From NCBI RefSeq assembly GCF_008728855.1, contig NZ_CP042906.1, forward strand, positions 2,914,001 to 2,978,000: a stretch of DNA of 64,000 nt. Direction: 5' to 3'. The stretch is from Hypericibacter terrae. Its GTDB lineage: Bacteria > Pseudomonadota > Alphaproteobacteria > Dongiales > Dongiaceae. Within the stretch, counting starts at the first letter, position 1; each line of letters begins with the position of its first letter. Shown here piece by piece: positions 1 through 8,436 of the stretch. The notes beneath the pieces are model-generated. The model saw only the letters and a list, made by a program, of their open reading frames with translations. It had not been told where the DNA came from and did not search any database. A program made the translations under genes and the position numbers.

Positions 1-1
1 C

Positions 2-391
2 TACAAATCGCTCAAGGCCGTGCTCGAGGGCGGGATCGAGGGAAGGCCGGAGAATGTAATCTTCTACGCCACCTCGAACCGCCGCCATCTGATGCCGCGC
101 GAGATGATCGAGAACGAGCGCTCGACCGCGATCAATCCGGCCGAGGCCGTCGAGGAGAAGGTCTCGCTCTCGGACCGTTTCGGCCTCTGGCTCGGCTTCC
201 ACAACTACAGCCAGGACACCTATTTCGCGATCGTCGACGGCTATGCCCGCCATTACGGCCTGAAGATCGACAGCGACGAGCTGCACCGCCAGGCCAACGA
301 ATGGTCCGTCACCCGCGGCGCCCGATCGGGGCGCGTGGCGTGGCAGTTCATTCAGGATCTCGCGGGACGGCTGGGGCAGAAGCTGGATTAG
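2..391 (+). CDS. DUF815 family AAA+ ATPase, C-terminal part (cut by window start)
   Basis: The reading frame is open from base 2, so the 5' end lies outside the window; 129 residues are visible. The segment carries the sensor-1-like stretch FYATSNRRHLMP, then a region on remaking ENERSTAINP and a C-terminal helical lid, all typical of the DUF815 family of AAA+ ATP-binding proteins. Walker A and B must lie upstream. The family is widespread in bacteria, but its cellular role is poorly defined, so no function is assigned beyond ATP binding. It is followed directly by an intergenic repeat. Confidence 0.85.
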   Translation, partial: YKSLKAVLEGGIEGRPENVIFYATSNRRHLMPREMIENERSTAINPAEAVEEKVSLSDRFGLWLGFHNYSQDTYFAIVDGYARHYGLKIDSDELHRQANEWSVTRGARSGRVAWQFIQDLAGRLGQKLD

Positions 392-412
392 CGCAACCGC
401 GCGCCGAGCCTC

Positions 413-579
413 TTCTTTCCTCGCCCTCACGAAGTGAGGGAGAGGGTTGCGAAGAGTTAGTCGGAGCGAAGCGGAGACTTACTCGGAGCTGGGAGAGGGT
501 GTGTGCGCAAGAAGAGGCCCACCTCTCCCAGCTTCGGCTAAGGCTCGACCTCCGGTCTCGCCTAAGCCTGCGCATCCCT
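413..579. repeat. Intergenic palindromic repeat, copy 1, left part
   Basis: This stretch matches 34796-34959 closely, including the blocks GTCGGAGCG.AGCGGAGACTTA, GAGCTGGGAGAGG and GTGTGTGCGCAAGA. It contains nested hairpins: CCCTCAC/GTGAGGG near its start, and GCTGGGAGAGG pairing with CCTCTCCCAGC further on. The copy breaks off after GCATCCCT at 572-579 and resumes at 2107, the interruption being the IS110-family element. The function is unknown; it has the look of a REP-type or transcription-end intergenic repeat. Confidence 0.85.
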
Positions 580-874
580 TGTATGGGACTTTTTCTGTCA
601 AGGCCATTTGGGTCTCCATGGTTGGCGATCCGAGGGGAGCCGGTGCCCGGACGCGAGGCTTCGCGTCACAAACTTGTATTCGGTGGGTCTGGAGAGACCC
701 GAACCATGATGCAGTCATGCGCATCGGCGGGAAGGCTCCGAGGTGGCGCGCCCATTCTCTCCCTCGGCATGACAGCCATGGGATGCGGCGGGTCATCGCC
801 ATCTCGGATCGCAAGGCCCGTCCGGGCAGGGATCTGCCCGGGGCGGCGATCCGAAGGAATCAGGGCGCGCGCGG
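580..874 (-). ncRNA. Candidate bridge-RNA region of the IS110/IS1111-like element
   Basis: This is the long non-coding end of the insertion sequence, downstream of the transposase stop. Elements of the IS110 family use a structured bridge RNA with target- and donor-binding loops. In the IS1111 subgroup it is encoded after the recombinase gene, and the layout here agrees: about 295 nt downstream against about 70 nt upstream. I infer the RNA from position only; its loops were not folded and no base pairing to the target was shown. The element is transcribed on the minus strand. Confidence 0.35.
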
Positions 875-2038
875 TCACGGGGCCGGGTGCAGGGCCAAGC
901 CGGCCGGGAACTGTCCGGTCGTGGCCAGGCGCCACAACTCGATCAGCAGCTTGCGCGCCAGCGCCACGATCAGGGTCTTGCGCGTATCGCCGCGGGCGTC
1001 GGCGGTTCGGGCCCGATACCACTGCGCCAAGCCACTGTCCTTTTGGAACATCAGCCAGCGCCAAGCCAGCTGGATCATGGCGCGCCGGACCCGGGCATTG
1101 CCGGCCCTGGCCAGCCCCTTCTCCCGCCGCTTGGAGCCACTCTCGTCGGGCGAACCGGTGAGGCCGGCATAGCGCGCCACGGCGCGGCGATCGCGCAAGT
1201 TGCGCTGGAGCACCTCGTTGACCAGCATGTCCGCCGTTTCGATGCCGACCCCGATCACCCGGGCCAGCAGACGGATCATCGCGTGCGGCCCTTCGTCGGG
1301 GACCCGTTCCAGCCGCTCAAGCCGGGCCGCCTCGAGCACCTTGATCTGCTCCGTCACCAGCTGCAGGCGGGCCATGTCGTGCTGCAGTTCGGCCCGCGTG
1401 TGGGGTGGCAACGTCACGCCCTCCGGCGTGCGCAGCGTCTCGAGCTTCGCCGCCGCCTTGCGCAGCGTCGGCTTGAAGCCCCGGATGCCCCAGCGGATCA
1501 GCGTGCCCTTCATCCGATTGACGATGCGGGTGCGCTCGCCAACCAGGCTCTCGCGCTCCCGGCTCGGCCGCTTGGCGTCTTCCTCGGCCAGCGTCGGAAC
1601 CGCCGCCATGCTGCAATGCTTCGCTTCCCCGCGCAGCCACCCCAGAAAAGCTCGCAGCAGCAGGCCGACATCCAGCCGGTCGGTCTTCGCCCGCCGACGC
1701 TTGCGCGACACCGGGATGCTGGTCGGGTGGATCACATAAGCCTCGATGCCCCGCATCCCCAGCCACCGCGCCAGCCAGAACCCGTCCCGGCCCGCTTCAT
1801 AAGCCACACACAGCCGAGCAACAGGACGCCCGGCCAGCGCGGCCTCTGCGCGCCAGCGATGCAGCAGCTTCAGCAGCGATTCCTCATCGGGATCCAGCTT
1901 CTTCACAGGCTGACGATCAACACCGGGCAGAATCGCCCCCACCAGCCAGCTCTTCAGCCCCATCTCGATAACCGCAATCAGCGTGCTATCCTGGCTCAGG
2001 GCGGTGAGGGATCGGCTCAGGTCATTCATTCTTGGCAT
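875..2038 (-). CDS. IS110-family transposase (DEDD recombinase)
   Basis: This 387-residue protein has the two-domain layout of IS110-family recombinases. The N-terminal half is RuvC-like DEDD, with an acidic residue in IAVIEMGLKSW, CVAYEAGRDGFWLAR, and KTDRLDVGLLLR as the later DEDD motif. The C-terminal half is the Transposase_20 domain, with GVGIETADML and RYAGLTGSPDESGSKRREKG followed by GNARVRRAMIQLAW; the Ser of the SGSKRREKG segment is the expected recombination nucleophile. Length is usual for the family and no frameshift is seen, so it is probably active or recently active. Long ORFs on the opposite strand are shadows. Confidence 0.93.
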   Translation of the reverse strand: MPRMNDLSRSLTALSQDSTLIAVIEMGLKSWLVGAILPGVDRQPVKKLDPDEESLLKLLHRWRAEAALAGRPVARLCVAYEAGRDGFWLARWLGMRGIEAYVIHPTSIPVSRKRRRAKTDRLDVGLLLRAFLGWLRGEAKHCSMAAVPTLAEEDAKRPSRERESLVGERTRIVNRMKGTLIRWGIRGFKPTLRKAAAKLETLRTPEGVTLPPHTRAELQHDMARLQLVTEQIKVLEAARLERLERVPDEGPHAMIRLLARVIGVGIETADMLVNEVLQRNLRDRRAVARYAGLTGSPDESGSKRREKGLARAGNARVRRAMIQLAWRWLMFQKDSGLAQWYRARTADARGDTRKTLIVALARKLLIELWRLATTGQFPAGLALHPAP

Positions 2039-2106
2039 GGGACGCGCTCCATCGGTTGGCTTGGCAGCACCAATGGTGCATCACCTCGCCGCCCGCCCCA
2101 TAGCAT

Positions 2107-2137
2107 CTCTCCCCCCGCTTCGCGGGCGGAGAGGAAA
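2107..2137. repeat. Intergenic palindromic repeat, copy 1, right part
   Basis: This is the terminal hairpin of the repeat, CTCTCCCCCCGC-TT-CGCGGGCGGAGAG. It is nearly identical to 34957-34983 and is separated from the rest of copy 1 by the insertion sequence. It ends a few bases from the stop codon of the nlpD-like gene. The matching copy lies equally close to the valS stop, so the repeat may sit at gene 3' ends and act on RNA ends. Confidence 0.8.
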
Positions 2138-2142
2138 GAAGC

Positions 2143-3282
2143 TCACGCCCCGTAGGCGCCGAGCATCACTTTCGGGTCGACCGCCTCGGTGCCCTTGCGC
2201 AGCTCGAAATGGAGTTGCGGCGTCGAGACGTTGCCGGTGCTCCCGACGCGGGCGATGACGTCGCCGCGCTTCACCTGCTGGCCCTTCTTGACCAGCAGCG
2301 TGTCGTTGTGGGCGTAGGCCGTGACCCAGCCGTCGGCATGGCGGATCAGGATCAGATTGCCGAATCCCCGAAGCTGGTTGCCGGCATAAACCACGACGCC
2401 GTTCTCGGCCGCATGAACCGGGGTGCCGCGCGGGGCCGCGATGTTGATGCCGTCGTTATGCAGGCCGCCCGAGGTGGCGCCGAAGCCGGAGATGATCTTG
2501 CCGTTCACCGGCCATTGGAAGAAGCCGCCCGCCCGTCCCGTCGGTTGCGGGATATTGGCGACGGCCGCCGGCTGATTGGTGGTGCTGGCTGAGGGTGCTG
2601 TGAGCGGCTTGACCGACGGCGTCGCCGCCGGCATCGGCGCCGGCTGCGTTGCCGTCGACGTGGTTGAAGGCGAGGTCGAGGTCGTCGATTGCGGCACGGC
2701 CTGCGGCGTCGCGCTCGGGAGCGGCTGGGTGGCGATGCCGCCGGAGCTGGGCGGCGCATCGAGCGGCACCGAGGTGACCGCGGATGACGGCGCGGCCAGC
2801 GCCACCGGCATATCCGAGGGCTGTTGTACCTGCGCCGGCAGGAGGATCTTCTGGCCGGCGGTGATGGTGTAGGGCGGCTTCAGCTGGTTGAAGCGGATCA
2901 GCTGGCTCTGATCGACATGGAACTGATCGGCGATCGAATAGACGCTGTCGCCCGCCTTGGCGATATAGACGTCCTGCTGCGGGATCCGGAGTTTCTGCCC
3001 CGTGACGAGCCGATAGGGCGGCTTCAGCTTGTTCTCGTCGATCAGCGCCCGAACCGGGACCTTGAAGCGGTTGGCCACGCCATAGACGGTGTCGCCATTG
3101 ACCGCGGTGTAGTTGCCGGCGCCGTCGGTGGTGCCGGCGGTCGGCGCCGCGGCGGCCGCGACGTCCCCCGTCGTGCCCGCGGGCCGGCCCGACTGGTTGC
3201 AGGCGGCCAGCATCATCGTCGCCGCGAGCGCGACGCCCAATGCCAGCCCCTTCAGCAATCCGCGGTCGAACTTTGGTGACAT
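2143..3282 (-). CDS. nlpD: NlpD-like LysM/LytM lipoprotein, probable murein amidase activator
   Basis: The 379-residue protein starts at the ATG of MSPKFDRG, which gives a lipoprotein signal with lipobox LAAC (Cys28). Two LysM peptidoglycan-binding modules follow at about 58-101 and 105-149, then a Pro/Ser/Thr/Ala-rich linker and a C-terminal LytM (M23-fold) domain from about 265. At the usual zinc-binding HxGxD position the sequence reads NDGIN, so two metal ligands are replaced, as in E. coli NlpD and EnvC. It is therefore more likely an activator of cell-separation amidases than an endopeptidase. It lies downstream of surE and pcm, the same order as surE-pcm-nlpD in E. coli. Confidence 0.85.
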   Translation of the reverse strand: MSPKFDRGLLKGLALGVALAATMMLAACNQSGRPAGTTGDVAAAAAPTAGTTDGAGNYTAVNGDTVYGVANRFKVPVRALIDENKLKPPYRLVTGQKLRIPQQDVYIAKAGDSVYSIADQFHVDQSQLIRFNQLKPPYTITAGQKILLPAQVQQPSDMPVALAAPSSAVTSVPLDAPPSSGGIATQPLPSATPQAVPQSTTSTSPSTTSTATQPAPMPAATPSVKPLTAPSASTTNQPAAVANIPQPTGRAGGFFQWPVNGKIISGFGATSGGLHNDGINIAAPRGTPVHAAENGVVVYAGNQLRGFGNLILIRHADGWVTAYAHNDTLLVKKGQQVKRGDVIARVGSTGNVSTPQLHFELRKGTEAVDPKVMLGAYGA

Positions 3283-3394
3283 GGATCCTTGCGGGCGCCC
3301 ACCAGTCCCGGTCGATCCGATCGGATCTTCGGCAAAGTGAGCGGGATCATGGGGCCCGATTGTGGCCGAGTCGCGGCAAATGCCGCGACCCTTC

Positions 3395-4120
3395 TCATGC
3401 CAGAGTCCGGCGCCGCGGTCCAGCGCCGGCGCTCCCGTCGGTCGCAGATGTCGCAGCACCACGGCCGCTCTGCGCCTCCACCGCGCCCGGCAGCAGCGGC
3501 ACGAAACGGACTTCGCCCAGCGTCTCCTCCGACCATTCGTCGCCGTGGCGGCGATAGCGCATCAGCAGTTGATCGCCGCGCTCCGATCCGATCGGTGCCA
3601 CCAGAATGCCACCGTCCTTGAGCTGCTTCAGCAGCGCCTCGGGCAAGGTCGCCGCCGCGGCGGTCACCATGATGCGGTCGAAGTCGGTCTGCTCGGGCCA
3701 GCCCAGACTCCCATCCCCATAGCGGCAATGGATGTTGGTCAAGCGCAGATCCTTGAAGCGCTGCTCGGCCTCGGCCAGCAGCAGCTTGTGGCGCTCGATG
3801 CTGTAGATGCGCCGGGCCAGGCGCGACAGCACCGCCGCCTGGTAGCCCGACCCGGTGCCGATCTCCAGCACCTTGTGGCTGGACTTGATTTCGAGCGCCT
3901 GGGTCATCAGCGCCACCACCTGGGGCTGGCTGATGGTCTGGCCCTCGCCGATGGGCAGGGTGCGGTCCTCATAGGCCTGGTCGACGAACGGCTTCGGGAC
4001 GAACGCCTCGCGCGGAATCCGTTCGAGCGCCCCCAGCACGCGCGTATCGGTGATGCCGGCGCGACGCAGACTCATGATGAGCCTGATCTTGCGCGTGGCG
4101 AGACCACCCGCTTCCTTCAT
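3395..4120 (-). CDS. pcm: Protein-L-isoaspartate O-methyltransferase
   Basis: This 241-residue enzyme methylates isoaspartyl residues in damaged proteins using S-adenosylmethionine. It shows the family active-site stretch GEGQTISQPQVVA at about 58-70 and the SAM-binding motif VLEIGTGSGYQAAVLS at about 84-99. The conserved start MSLRRAGITDTRVLGALERIPREAFVP is split by a short leader beginning MKEAGG. The last 35-40 residues after FVPLLPG are Arg/Ala/Gly-rich and not part of the usual fold. It lies 99 nt after surE and 112 nt before the nlpD-like gene. Confidence 0.95.
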   Translation of the reverse strand: MKEAGGLATRKIRLIMSLRRAGITDTRVLGALERIPREAFVPKPFVDQAYEDRTLPIGEGQTISQPQVVALMTQALEIKSSHKVLEIGTGSGYQAAVLSRLARRIYSIERHKLLLAEAEQRFKDLRLTNIHCRYGDGSLGWPEQTDFDRIMVTAAAATLPEALLKQLKDGGILVAPIGSERGDQLLMRYRRHGDEWSEETLGEVRFVPLLPGAVEAQSGRGAATSATDGSAGAGPRRRTLA

Positions 4121-4219
4121 TTGCCGCCTCGCATCCCAATCCCCCTCCCGCCCTCTCCCGGGCGGGCCTGCATCATCTCAGCCGGGCCCTGCGCTTCCCC
4201 AAGCGGCCCGGCCGCGGCA

Positions 4220-5035
4220 TCAGTCCAAATGCTCTGCCAGCTGCTTCATCGTCGCCATATGCGTCAGATCCAGATGCAGCGGCGTCACCGCGATGGCGCC
4301 ACGGCTCGTCACCTCGAGGTCGGTGCCCTTGCCGACGGAATCGTCGTTGGTGAAATCGCCGATCCAGAGATAGGGCCGTCCGCCCGGATCGGTGATCGGC
4401 ACCACCTCGATCGCCGAGATGCGCCGCCCCTGCTTCGATGCCTCGATGCCCGTCACCTCGGCTGCCGGCACCGTCGGAAAATTGACGTTCATCAGCACGC
4501 CCTTGGGCCAATCGAACTTCGTCAGCCGCTTGACCACTTCGGCCGCATGAGTCTCGGCGACGCTCCAGGGCACGTTCTGTCCGACGCGCAGCTGGCTGAA
4601 GGCGATCGCCGGGATCTCCAGCAGGGTCGCCTCCATGGCCGCGGCGATGGTGCCGGAATAGGTCACGTCCTCGCCGAGATTGGCGCCGCGATTGACACCG
4701 GAGAGCACGAGGTCGGGTTTCTTGCCGTCGATCAGGCGGTTGACCGCCAGCAGCACGCAGTCGGTCGGCGTGCCGTCGACGGCGAAGCGGCGCTCGGAGA
4801 TCTTGCGGACCTGCAGCGGCCGCCGCAGCGTCAGCGAGTGACCGGCGCCGCTCTGCTCGATCTCGGGCGCCACCACCCAGACATCGTCCGAGAGCGAGCT
4901 CGCGACCTTGAGCATGACGGTCAGGCCCGGCGCGTTGATGCCGTCATCGTTGGTGACGAGGATGCGGGCCTTGGAAAGATCGATCCCCGGGCTGGTCCGG
5001 GACTTCGCGGCCGGCTTGGAACTGGACTTAGCCAT
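4220..5035 (-). CDS. surE: 5'/3'-nucleotidase SurE
   Basis: SurE is a divalent-metal nucleotidase acting on nucleoside 5'- and 3'-monophosphates and on short polyphosphate. The motif [13 protein letters not shown] at about 25-37 supplies the metal-binding Asp pair, and [21 protein letters not shown] is the second family signature. The start chosen is [11 protein letters not shown] at 5035, giving 271 residues with a Lys/Ser-rich N-terminal extension of about 20 residues; an upstream ATG at 5056 would lie deeper inside serS. The chosen start overlaps the end of serS by 8 nt, suggesting translational coupling. Confidence 0.95.
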   Translation of the reverse strand: MAKSSSKPAAKSRTSPGIDLSKARILVTNDDGINAPGLTVMLKVASSLSDDVWVVAPEIEQSGAGHSLTLRRPLQVRKISERRFAVDGTPTDCVLLAVNRLIDGKKPDLVLSGVNRGANLGEDVTYSGTIAAAMEATLLEIPAIAFSQLRVGQNVPWSVAETHAAEVVKRLTKFDWPKGVLMNVNFPTVPAAEVTGIEASKQGRRISAIEVVPITDPGGRPYLWIGDFTNDDSVGKGTDLEVTSRGAIAVTPLHLDLTHMATMKQLAEHLD

Positions 5036-6308
5036 TGCGCGCGATGGTCTCCGCACCGTTCATGTAGGGCCGCAGCGCCTCGGGGATACGCACCGAGCCG
5101 TCCTGCTCTTGATAGTTCTCGATGATGGCAACCATGGTACGGCCGATGGCGAGACCCGATCCGTTGAGCGTATGCACGAAGCGCGTCCCTTTTTTGTCGC
5201 CGGTGGGGCGGAAGCGCCCCCTCATCCGGCGGGCCTGGAAGTCGCCGCAGTTCGAGCAGCTCGAGATCTCGCGATAGGCACCCTGCCCCGGCAGCCAGAC
5301 CTCGATATCGTAGGTCTTGCGCGCCGAGAACCCCATGTCGCCGGTGCAGAGCAGCATCACGCGGTAAGGCAGCCCGAGGCGCTTCAGCACCTCTTCGGCG
5401 CAAGCCGTCATCCGCTCATGCTCAGCGTCGGAATGATCGGGGTGCGCAATCGACACCAGCTCGACCTTGGAGAACTGATGCTGGCGGATCATGCCGCGCG
5501 TGTCCTTGCCGGCCGCCCCCGCCTCGGAACGGAAACAGGGCGAATAGGCGGTGAAGCGCAAGGGCAGCGCCGCCTCCTCCAGGATCGCGTCGGCGGCGAT
5601 GTTGGTGAGCGGCACCTCCGCGGTCGGGATCAGCCAGCGGCCATCGGTGGTGCGGAACAGATCCTCGGCGAATTTCGGCAGCTGGCCCGTGCCATAGACG
5701 GCCTCGTCGCGCACCAGATAAGGCGGCACGATCTCGCTATAGCCGAACTGGCCGGTATGCAGGTCCAGCATGAAGCTGGCGAGCGCGCGCTCGAGCCGGG
5801 CGAGCTGGCCCCGCAACAGGACGAAGCGCGCGCCGGCGATCTTGGCCGCGGTCTCGAAATCCATCAGCCCGAGGGCTTCGCCGATCTCGAAATGCTGCTT
5901 GGGTGCGAAGGCGAAATTGCGCTGGTCGCCCCAGCGTCGCGCTTCCTTGTTGCCATGCTCGTCCCGGCCTTCGGGAACTTCGGCTGCCGGCAGGTTCGGG
6001 ATCTCGGCCAGCACCCGGTCGAGCGCGACATCGGCCTCGGCCGCCTTGCCCTCGAGCGCCGTCATCTCGTCCTTGAGGCGCCCCACTTCGGCCATCAGGG
6101 CGCTCGCATCCTCGCCCTTGGACCGGGCGCGGCCCACCTGCCCCGAGAGCTCGTTGCGTTTGGCCTGGAGGTCGTTCAGTCGCTGCTGGGCGCCGCGGCG
6201 CTCGGCATCGAGCGCCAGCAATTCCGCCGCGCGGGGCGGCAAGCCGCGGCGCGCCAATGCGCGGTCGAAGGCCGCCGCATCGTCGCGGATCGTTCGGATA
6301 TCATGCAT
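5028..6308 (-). CDS. serS: Serine--tRNA ligase
   Basis: This is a full-length, 426-residue class II synthetase that charges tRNA-Ser. Residues 1-105 form the long antiparallel coiled coil that grips the tRNA long arm ([23 protein letters not shown]). Motif 2 is visible in [24 protein letters not shown] and motif 3 in [19 protein letters not shown]. It sits between tatC (143 nt upstream) and surE (overlapping), as is common in alphaproteobacteria. Confidence 0.97.
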   Translation of the reverse strand: MHDIRTIRDDAAAFDRALARRGLPPRAAELLALDAERRGAQQRLNDLQAKRNELSGQVGRARSKGEDASALMAEVGRLKDEMTALEGKAAEADVALDRVLAEIPNLPAAEVPEGRDEHGNKEARRWGDQRNFAFAPKQHFEIGEALGLMDFETAAKIAGARFVLLRGQLARLERALASFMLDLHTGQFGYSEIVPPYLVRDEAVYGTGQLPKFAEDLFRTTDGRWLIPTAEVPLTNIAADAILEEAALPLRFTAYSPCFRSEAGAAGKDTRGMIRQHQFSKVELVSIAHPDHSDAEHERMTACAEEVLKRLGLPYRVMLLCTGDMGFSARKTYDIEVWLPGQGAYREISSCSNCGDFQARRMRGRFRPTGDKKGTRFVHTLNGSGLAIGRTMVAIIENYQEQDGSVRIPEALRPYMNGAETIARNG

Positions 6309-6451
6309 GTCTATTCGGGCTCGCCAGGACGACTCGGAGGGAGGGCCAACGGCACCCCTTGGCCGCCTGTATAAGCCCTGGCGGGATCAGCGACAAGAAT
6401 CCGCAAGGAAGGGCTTCGCGGCCGCGGGATCAGGGCCGAAAACGCACCGGC

Positions 6452-7285
6452 TCAGCTGGTGGTGACGTCCGTGCCGATGTCGGCCAGTTCCTTCTCCAGC
6501 GCCGCCTCGCGCGCCAGCTTCTGCTTCTCGACGATCTTGGCCGCGAAGACCGAGACCTCGTAGAGCAGCAGCAGCGGAATGGCGAGGCTCACTTGGCTGA
6601 CCGGGTCGGGCGGCGTGATGATCGCCGCCACGATGAAGACGCCGACGATCGCATATTTGCGCTTGGCGGCGAGGCCGGCGGCCGTGGTGATTCCGGCGCG
6701 CACCAGCAGCGTGAGGACCACCGGCAGCTGGAAGCAGAGGCCGAAGGCGAAGATCAGCTTCATCACCAGCGAGATGTAATCGCCGACCCGCGCTTCGAGC
6801 TGGACCGGCAGCGCGTCCGGCCCGCCGGCCGACTGGAAGCCCAAGAAGAACTTCCAGGCCATCGGCAGCATCACGTAATAGAGCACCGCAGCGCCGGCGG
6901 TGAAGAGCACGGGCGTCGCGATCAGGAAGGGCAGGAACGCACCCTTCTCATGCTTGTAGAGACCGGGCGCCACGAACTTCCAGATCTGGATCGCGAACAC
7001 CGGGAACGAGATCACGGCGGCGCCGAAGAAGGCGCATTTCACCTGGGTGAAGAAGGCTTCGGTCAGGTTCGTGTAGATGAACTTCCGGCCCGTCTCCTTG
7101 AGCAGGATGTTCGCCAGCGGCTGCGCCAGGAAATCGAAGATTTGCTTGGAGAAGAACCAGCAGACGATGAACGCCAGAAACAGCGTGACCACCGACCAGA
7201 GCAGGCGCCGGCGCAGCTCGATCAGGTGATCGAGCAAGGGCATGGTCTTCGCGTCTGCCGCCTCGTCGGGAGTCTTCTCAGCCAT
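6452..7285 (-). CDS. tatC: Twin-arginine translocase subunit TatC
   Basis: TatC is the polytopic inner-membrane receptor for twin-arginine signal peptides. The N-terminal segment MPLLDHLIELRRRLLWSV is the conserved cytosolic start before the first of six membrane segments. KCAFFGAAVISFPVFAIQIW and AFGLCFQLPVVLTLL are family-typical. The charged C-tail (EKQKLAREAALEKELADIG) faces the cytosol. It begins 3 nt after the tatB stop. A likely client in this window is the PotD-like protein at 61848-62924, which has a twin-Arg start. Confidence 0.97.
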   Translation of the reverse strand: MAEKTPDEAADAKTMPLLDHLIELRRRLLWSVVTLFLAFIVCWFFSKQIFDFLAQPLANILLKETGRKFIYTNLTEAFFTQVKCAFFGAAVISFPVFAIQIWKFVAPGLYKHEKGAFLPFLIATPVLFTAGAAVLYYVMLPMAWKFFLGFQSAGGPDALPVQLEARVGDYISLVMKLIFAFGLCFQLPVVLTLLVRAGITTAAGLAAKRKYAIVGVFIVAAIITPPDPVSQVSLAIPLLLLYEVSVFAAKIVEKQKLAREAALEKELADIGTDVTTS

Positions 7286-7288
7286 GGA

Positions 7289-7843
7289 TCAGGCAGTCTT
7301 CTGCAGGCTGTCGCCCGGCGGCGGCTCGGCCTTGTCGGCGGCCGGGGCCTGCGGCATCGGCACCGTCGCGGCATCGGGCGCCGAGAGAATCTGGGGTGCC
7401 GGCACGATCTCGGCCGGCATCGGCACCGTCGCCCCATCGGGCGGGGACAAGGCCGCAACCTCGGTCCTCGCTTCTTCCGGAACGGGGATCGAGCTGGTGG
7501 TTCCGATGGTCGGCGTCGGCTTGGTCACCGAGGTCGTGCTGGCGTCGGTCTCCAGGGCCTTCGGATCGAAGGCCGCCTTGACGTCGCCCTCGGGATCTAT
7601 CGTCTTCTCGATCGCCTTGCCGATGCCCCCGACCTGAACGTCGGTCACCAGCTTCTTGGCTTCCTCGAGCTCGGCTTCCCGGACCAGTTGATCGACACCG
7701 CTCTGGAACTCGCGCGCCAGCTTGCGCGCAGTCTTCATCCATTTCGCGCCGGTTCGCAGCGCGTTGGGAAGTTCCTTGGGCCCGAAGACGAGCAACGCCA
7801 CGAGGGCGATGATCGCCATTTCCGACCAGCCGATATCGAACAT
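7289..7843 (-). CDS. tatB: Twin-arginine translocase subunit TatB
   Basis: This 184-residue protein has a single N-terminal membrane helix (MFDIGWSEMAIIALVALLVFGPKELP), a hinge and a long amphipathic helix (RTGAKWMKTARKLAREFQSGVDQ), the layout of TatB rather than TatA. The Glu at position 8 of the helix start and the FGPKELP hinge are characteristic. The second half is a Pro/Ala/Thr-rich low-complexity tail rich in PMPAEIVPAP-like repeats, typical of alphaproteobacterial TatB. It lies 42 nt after tatA. Confidence 0.95.
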   Translation of the reverse strand: MFDIGWSEMAIIALVALLVFGPKELPNALRTGAKWMKTARKLAREFQSGVDQLVREAELEEAKKLVTDVQVGGIGKAIEKTIDPEGDVKAAFDPKALETDASTTSVTKPTPTIGTTSSIPVPEEARTEVAALSPPDGATVPMPAEIVPAPQILSAPDAATVPMPQAPAADKAEPPPGDSLQKTA

Positions 7844-7885
7844 GATGAGCCTCTCCGGTCGCGCCCAGGCGCGAAGCCGGTGGAA

Positions 7886-8104
7886 TTAGCTGGCGGCCTT
7901 GTCTTTCGGCACGGAAGCGTCGGCGTTTTCGATGGCCGGGCCACCGACGTCGCCTTCCTTCTTCTCTTCCTTCAGGCCCTTCTTGAAGGCCGTGATGCCC
8001 TGGCCCATGTCGCGCATCAACTTCGGAATCTTGCCGCCGCCCCCGAACAGAACCAGGACGACCGCGAGAACGATCAGCCAATGCCAAATGCTAATGCTAC
8101 CCAT
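7886..8104 (-). CDS. tatA: Twin-arginine translocase subunit TatA
   Basis: This short protein (72 residues) forms the pore-like component of the Tat system. It has an N-terminal membrane helix ([20 protein letters not shown]), the GKIPKLM hinge and an amphipathic helix [17 protein letters not shown], with a charged tail. First gene of tatABC; the 332 nt upstream to the scpB stop hold the likely promoter. Confidence 0.96.
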   Translation of the reverse strand: MGSISIWHWLIVLAVVLVLFGGGGKIPKLMRDMGQGITAFKKGLKEEKKEGDVGGPAIENADASVPKDKAAS

Positions 8105-8436
8105 GTCTTACCAACTCCTTTGACGTGGTGTTCCGCGTCCAGGGGGCGGACTATCGCAGAAAGCCTCCCGCGCCGCAACGCAGCCCTTGCCGGCCCTTCA
8201 GATGTAGGTGTTTCCGGCGCGAATACAAAGATTTACTTGGGGTCGGCGGGAACCGAAACCGGCCCCCCGAAGAGACCCGAAATCGACCCCTGAGACCGGT
8301 CCGTCAGGGGTGCCAAACGCCCCTCGCCACCCACCCCGGTGGTGCCTTCGGGCGGGCCCTGATCGAAAAACGACCGGTCCGGCGGCCTGAGGGTCGGCGG
8401 CGCGACCCGAGAGAAAACCGGCCAGCCCGCCCCCGG
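8105..8436. other. Intergenic region between scpB and tatA
   Basis: These 332 bp are GC-rich and hold no convincing gene. A Shine-Dalgarno-like AGGAG lies just upstream of the tatA start on the minus strand. A small hairpin CACC-CACCCC-GGTG is visible near 8330-8345. The region probably contains the tatABC promoter, but no clear -35/-10 pair can be pointed to. Confidence 0.4.

Larger units (their letters stand above)
580..2106 (-). mobile_element. IS110-family (IS1111-like) insertion sequence, about 1.5 kb
   Basis: The ends were set by comparing the interrupted repeat (413-579 and 2107-2137) with the unbroken copy at 34796-34988. The intact copy reads GCATCC-CT-CTCCCC; here the left flank ends GCATCCCT and the right flank starts CTCTCCCC, so a CT dinucleotide sits at both junctions, as expected for IS110-type recombination on a two-base core. 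There is a short subterminal inverted match, TATGGG at 582-587 and CCCATA at 2097-2102. One transposase gene fills 875-2038, leaving about 295 nt non-coding after its stop and about 70 nt before its start. Exact ends are uncertain by a few bases. Confidence 0.85.

Noticed and set aside
301-1172. Overlapping plus-strand frames of 241 and 286 codons
   Set aside because: They run over the repeat and the non-coding end of the insertion sequence, are Arg/Ser/Pro-rich and match no family.
887-2155. 422-codon frame opposite the transposase
   Set aside because: Shadow of the IS110 transposase in GC-rich DNA; His/Gln-rich translation without domains.
3362-8293. Very long plus-strand frames (587, 488, 678 codons) over pcm-tatA
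   Set aside because: Antisense shadows of well-recognised minus-strand genes; their translations are rich in Arg, His, Gln and have no family features.
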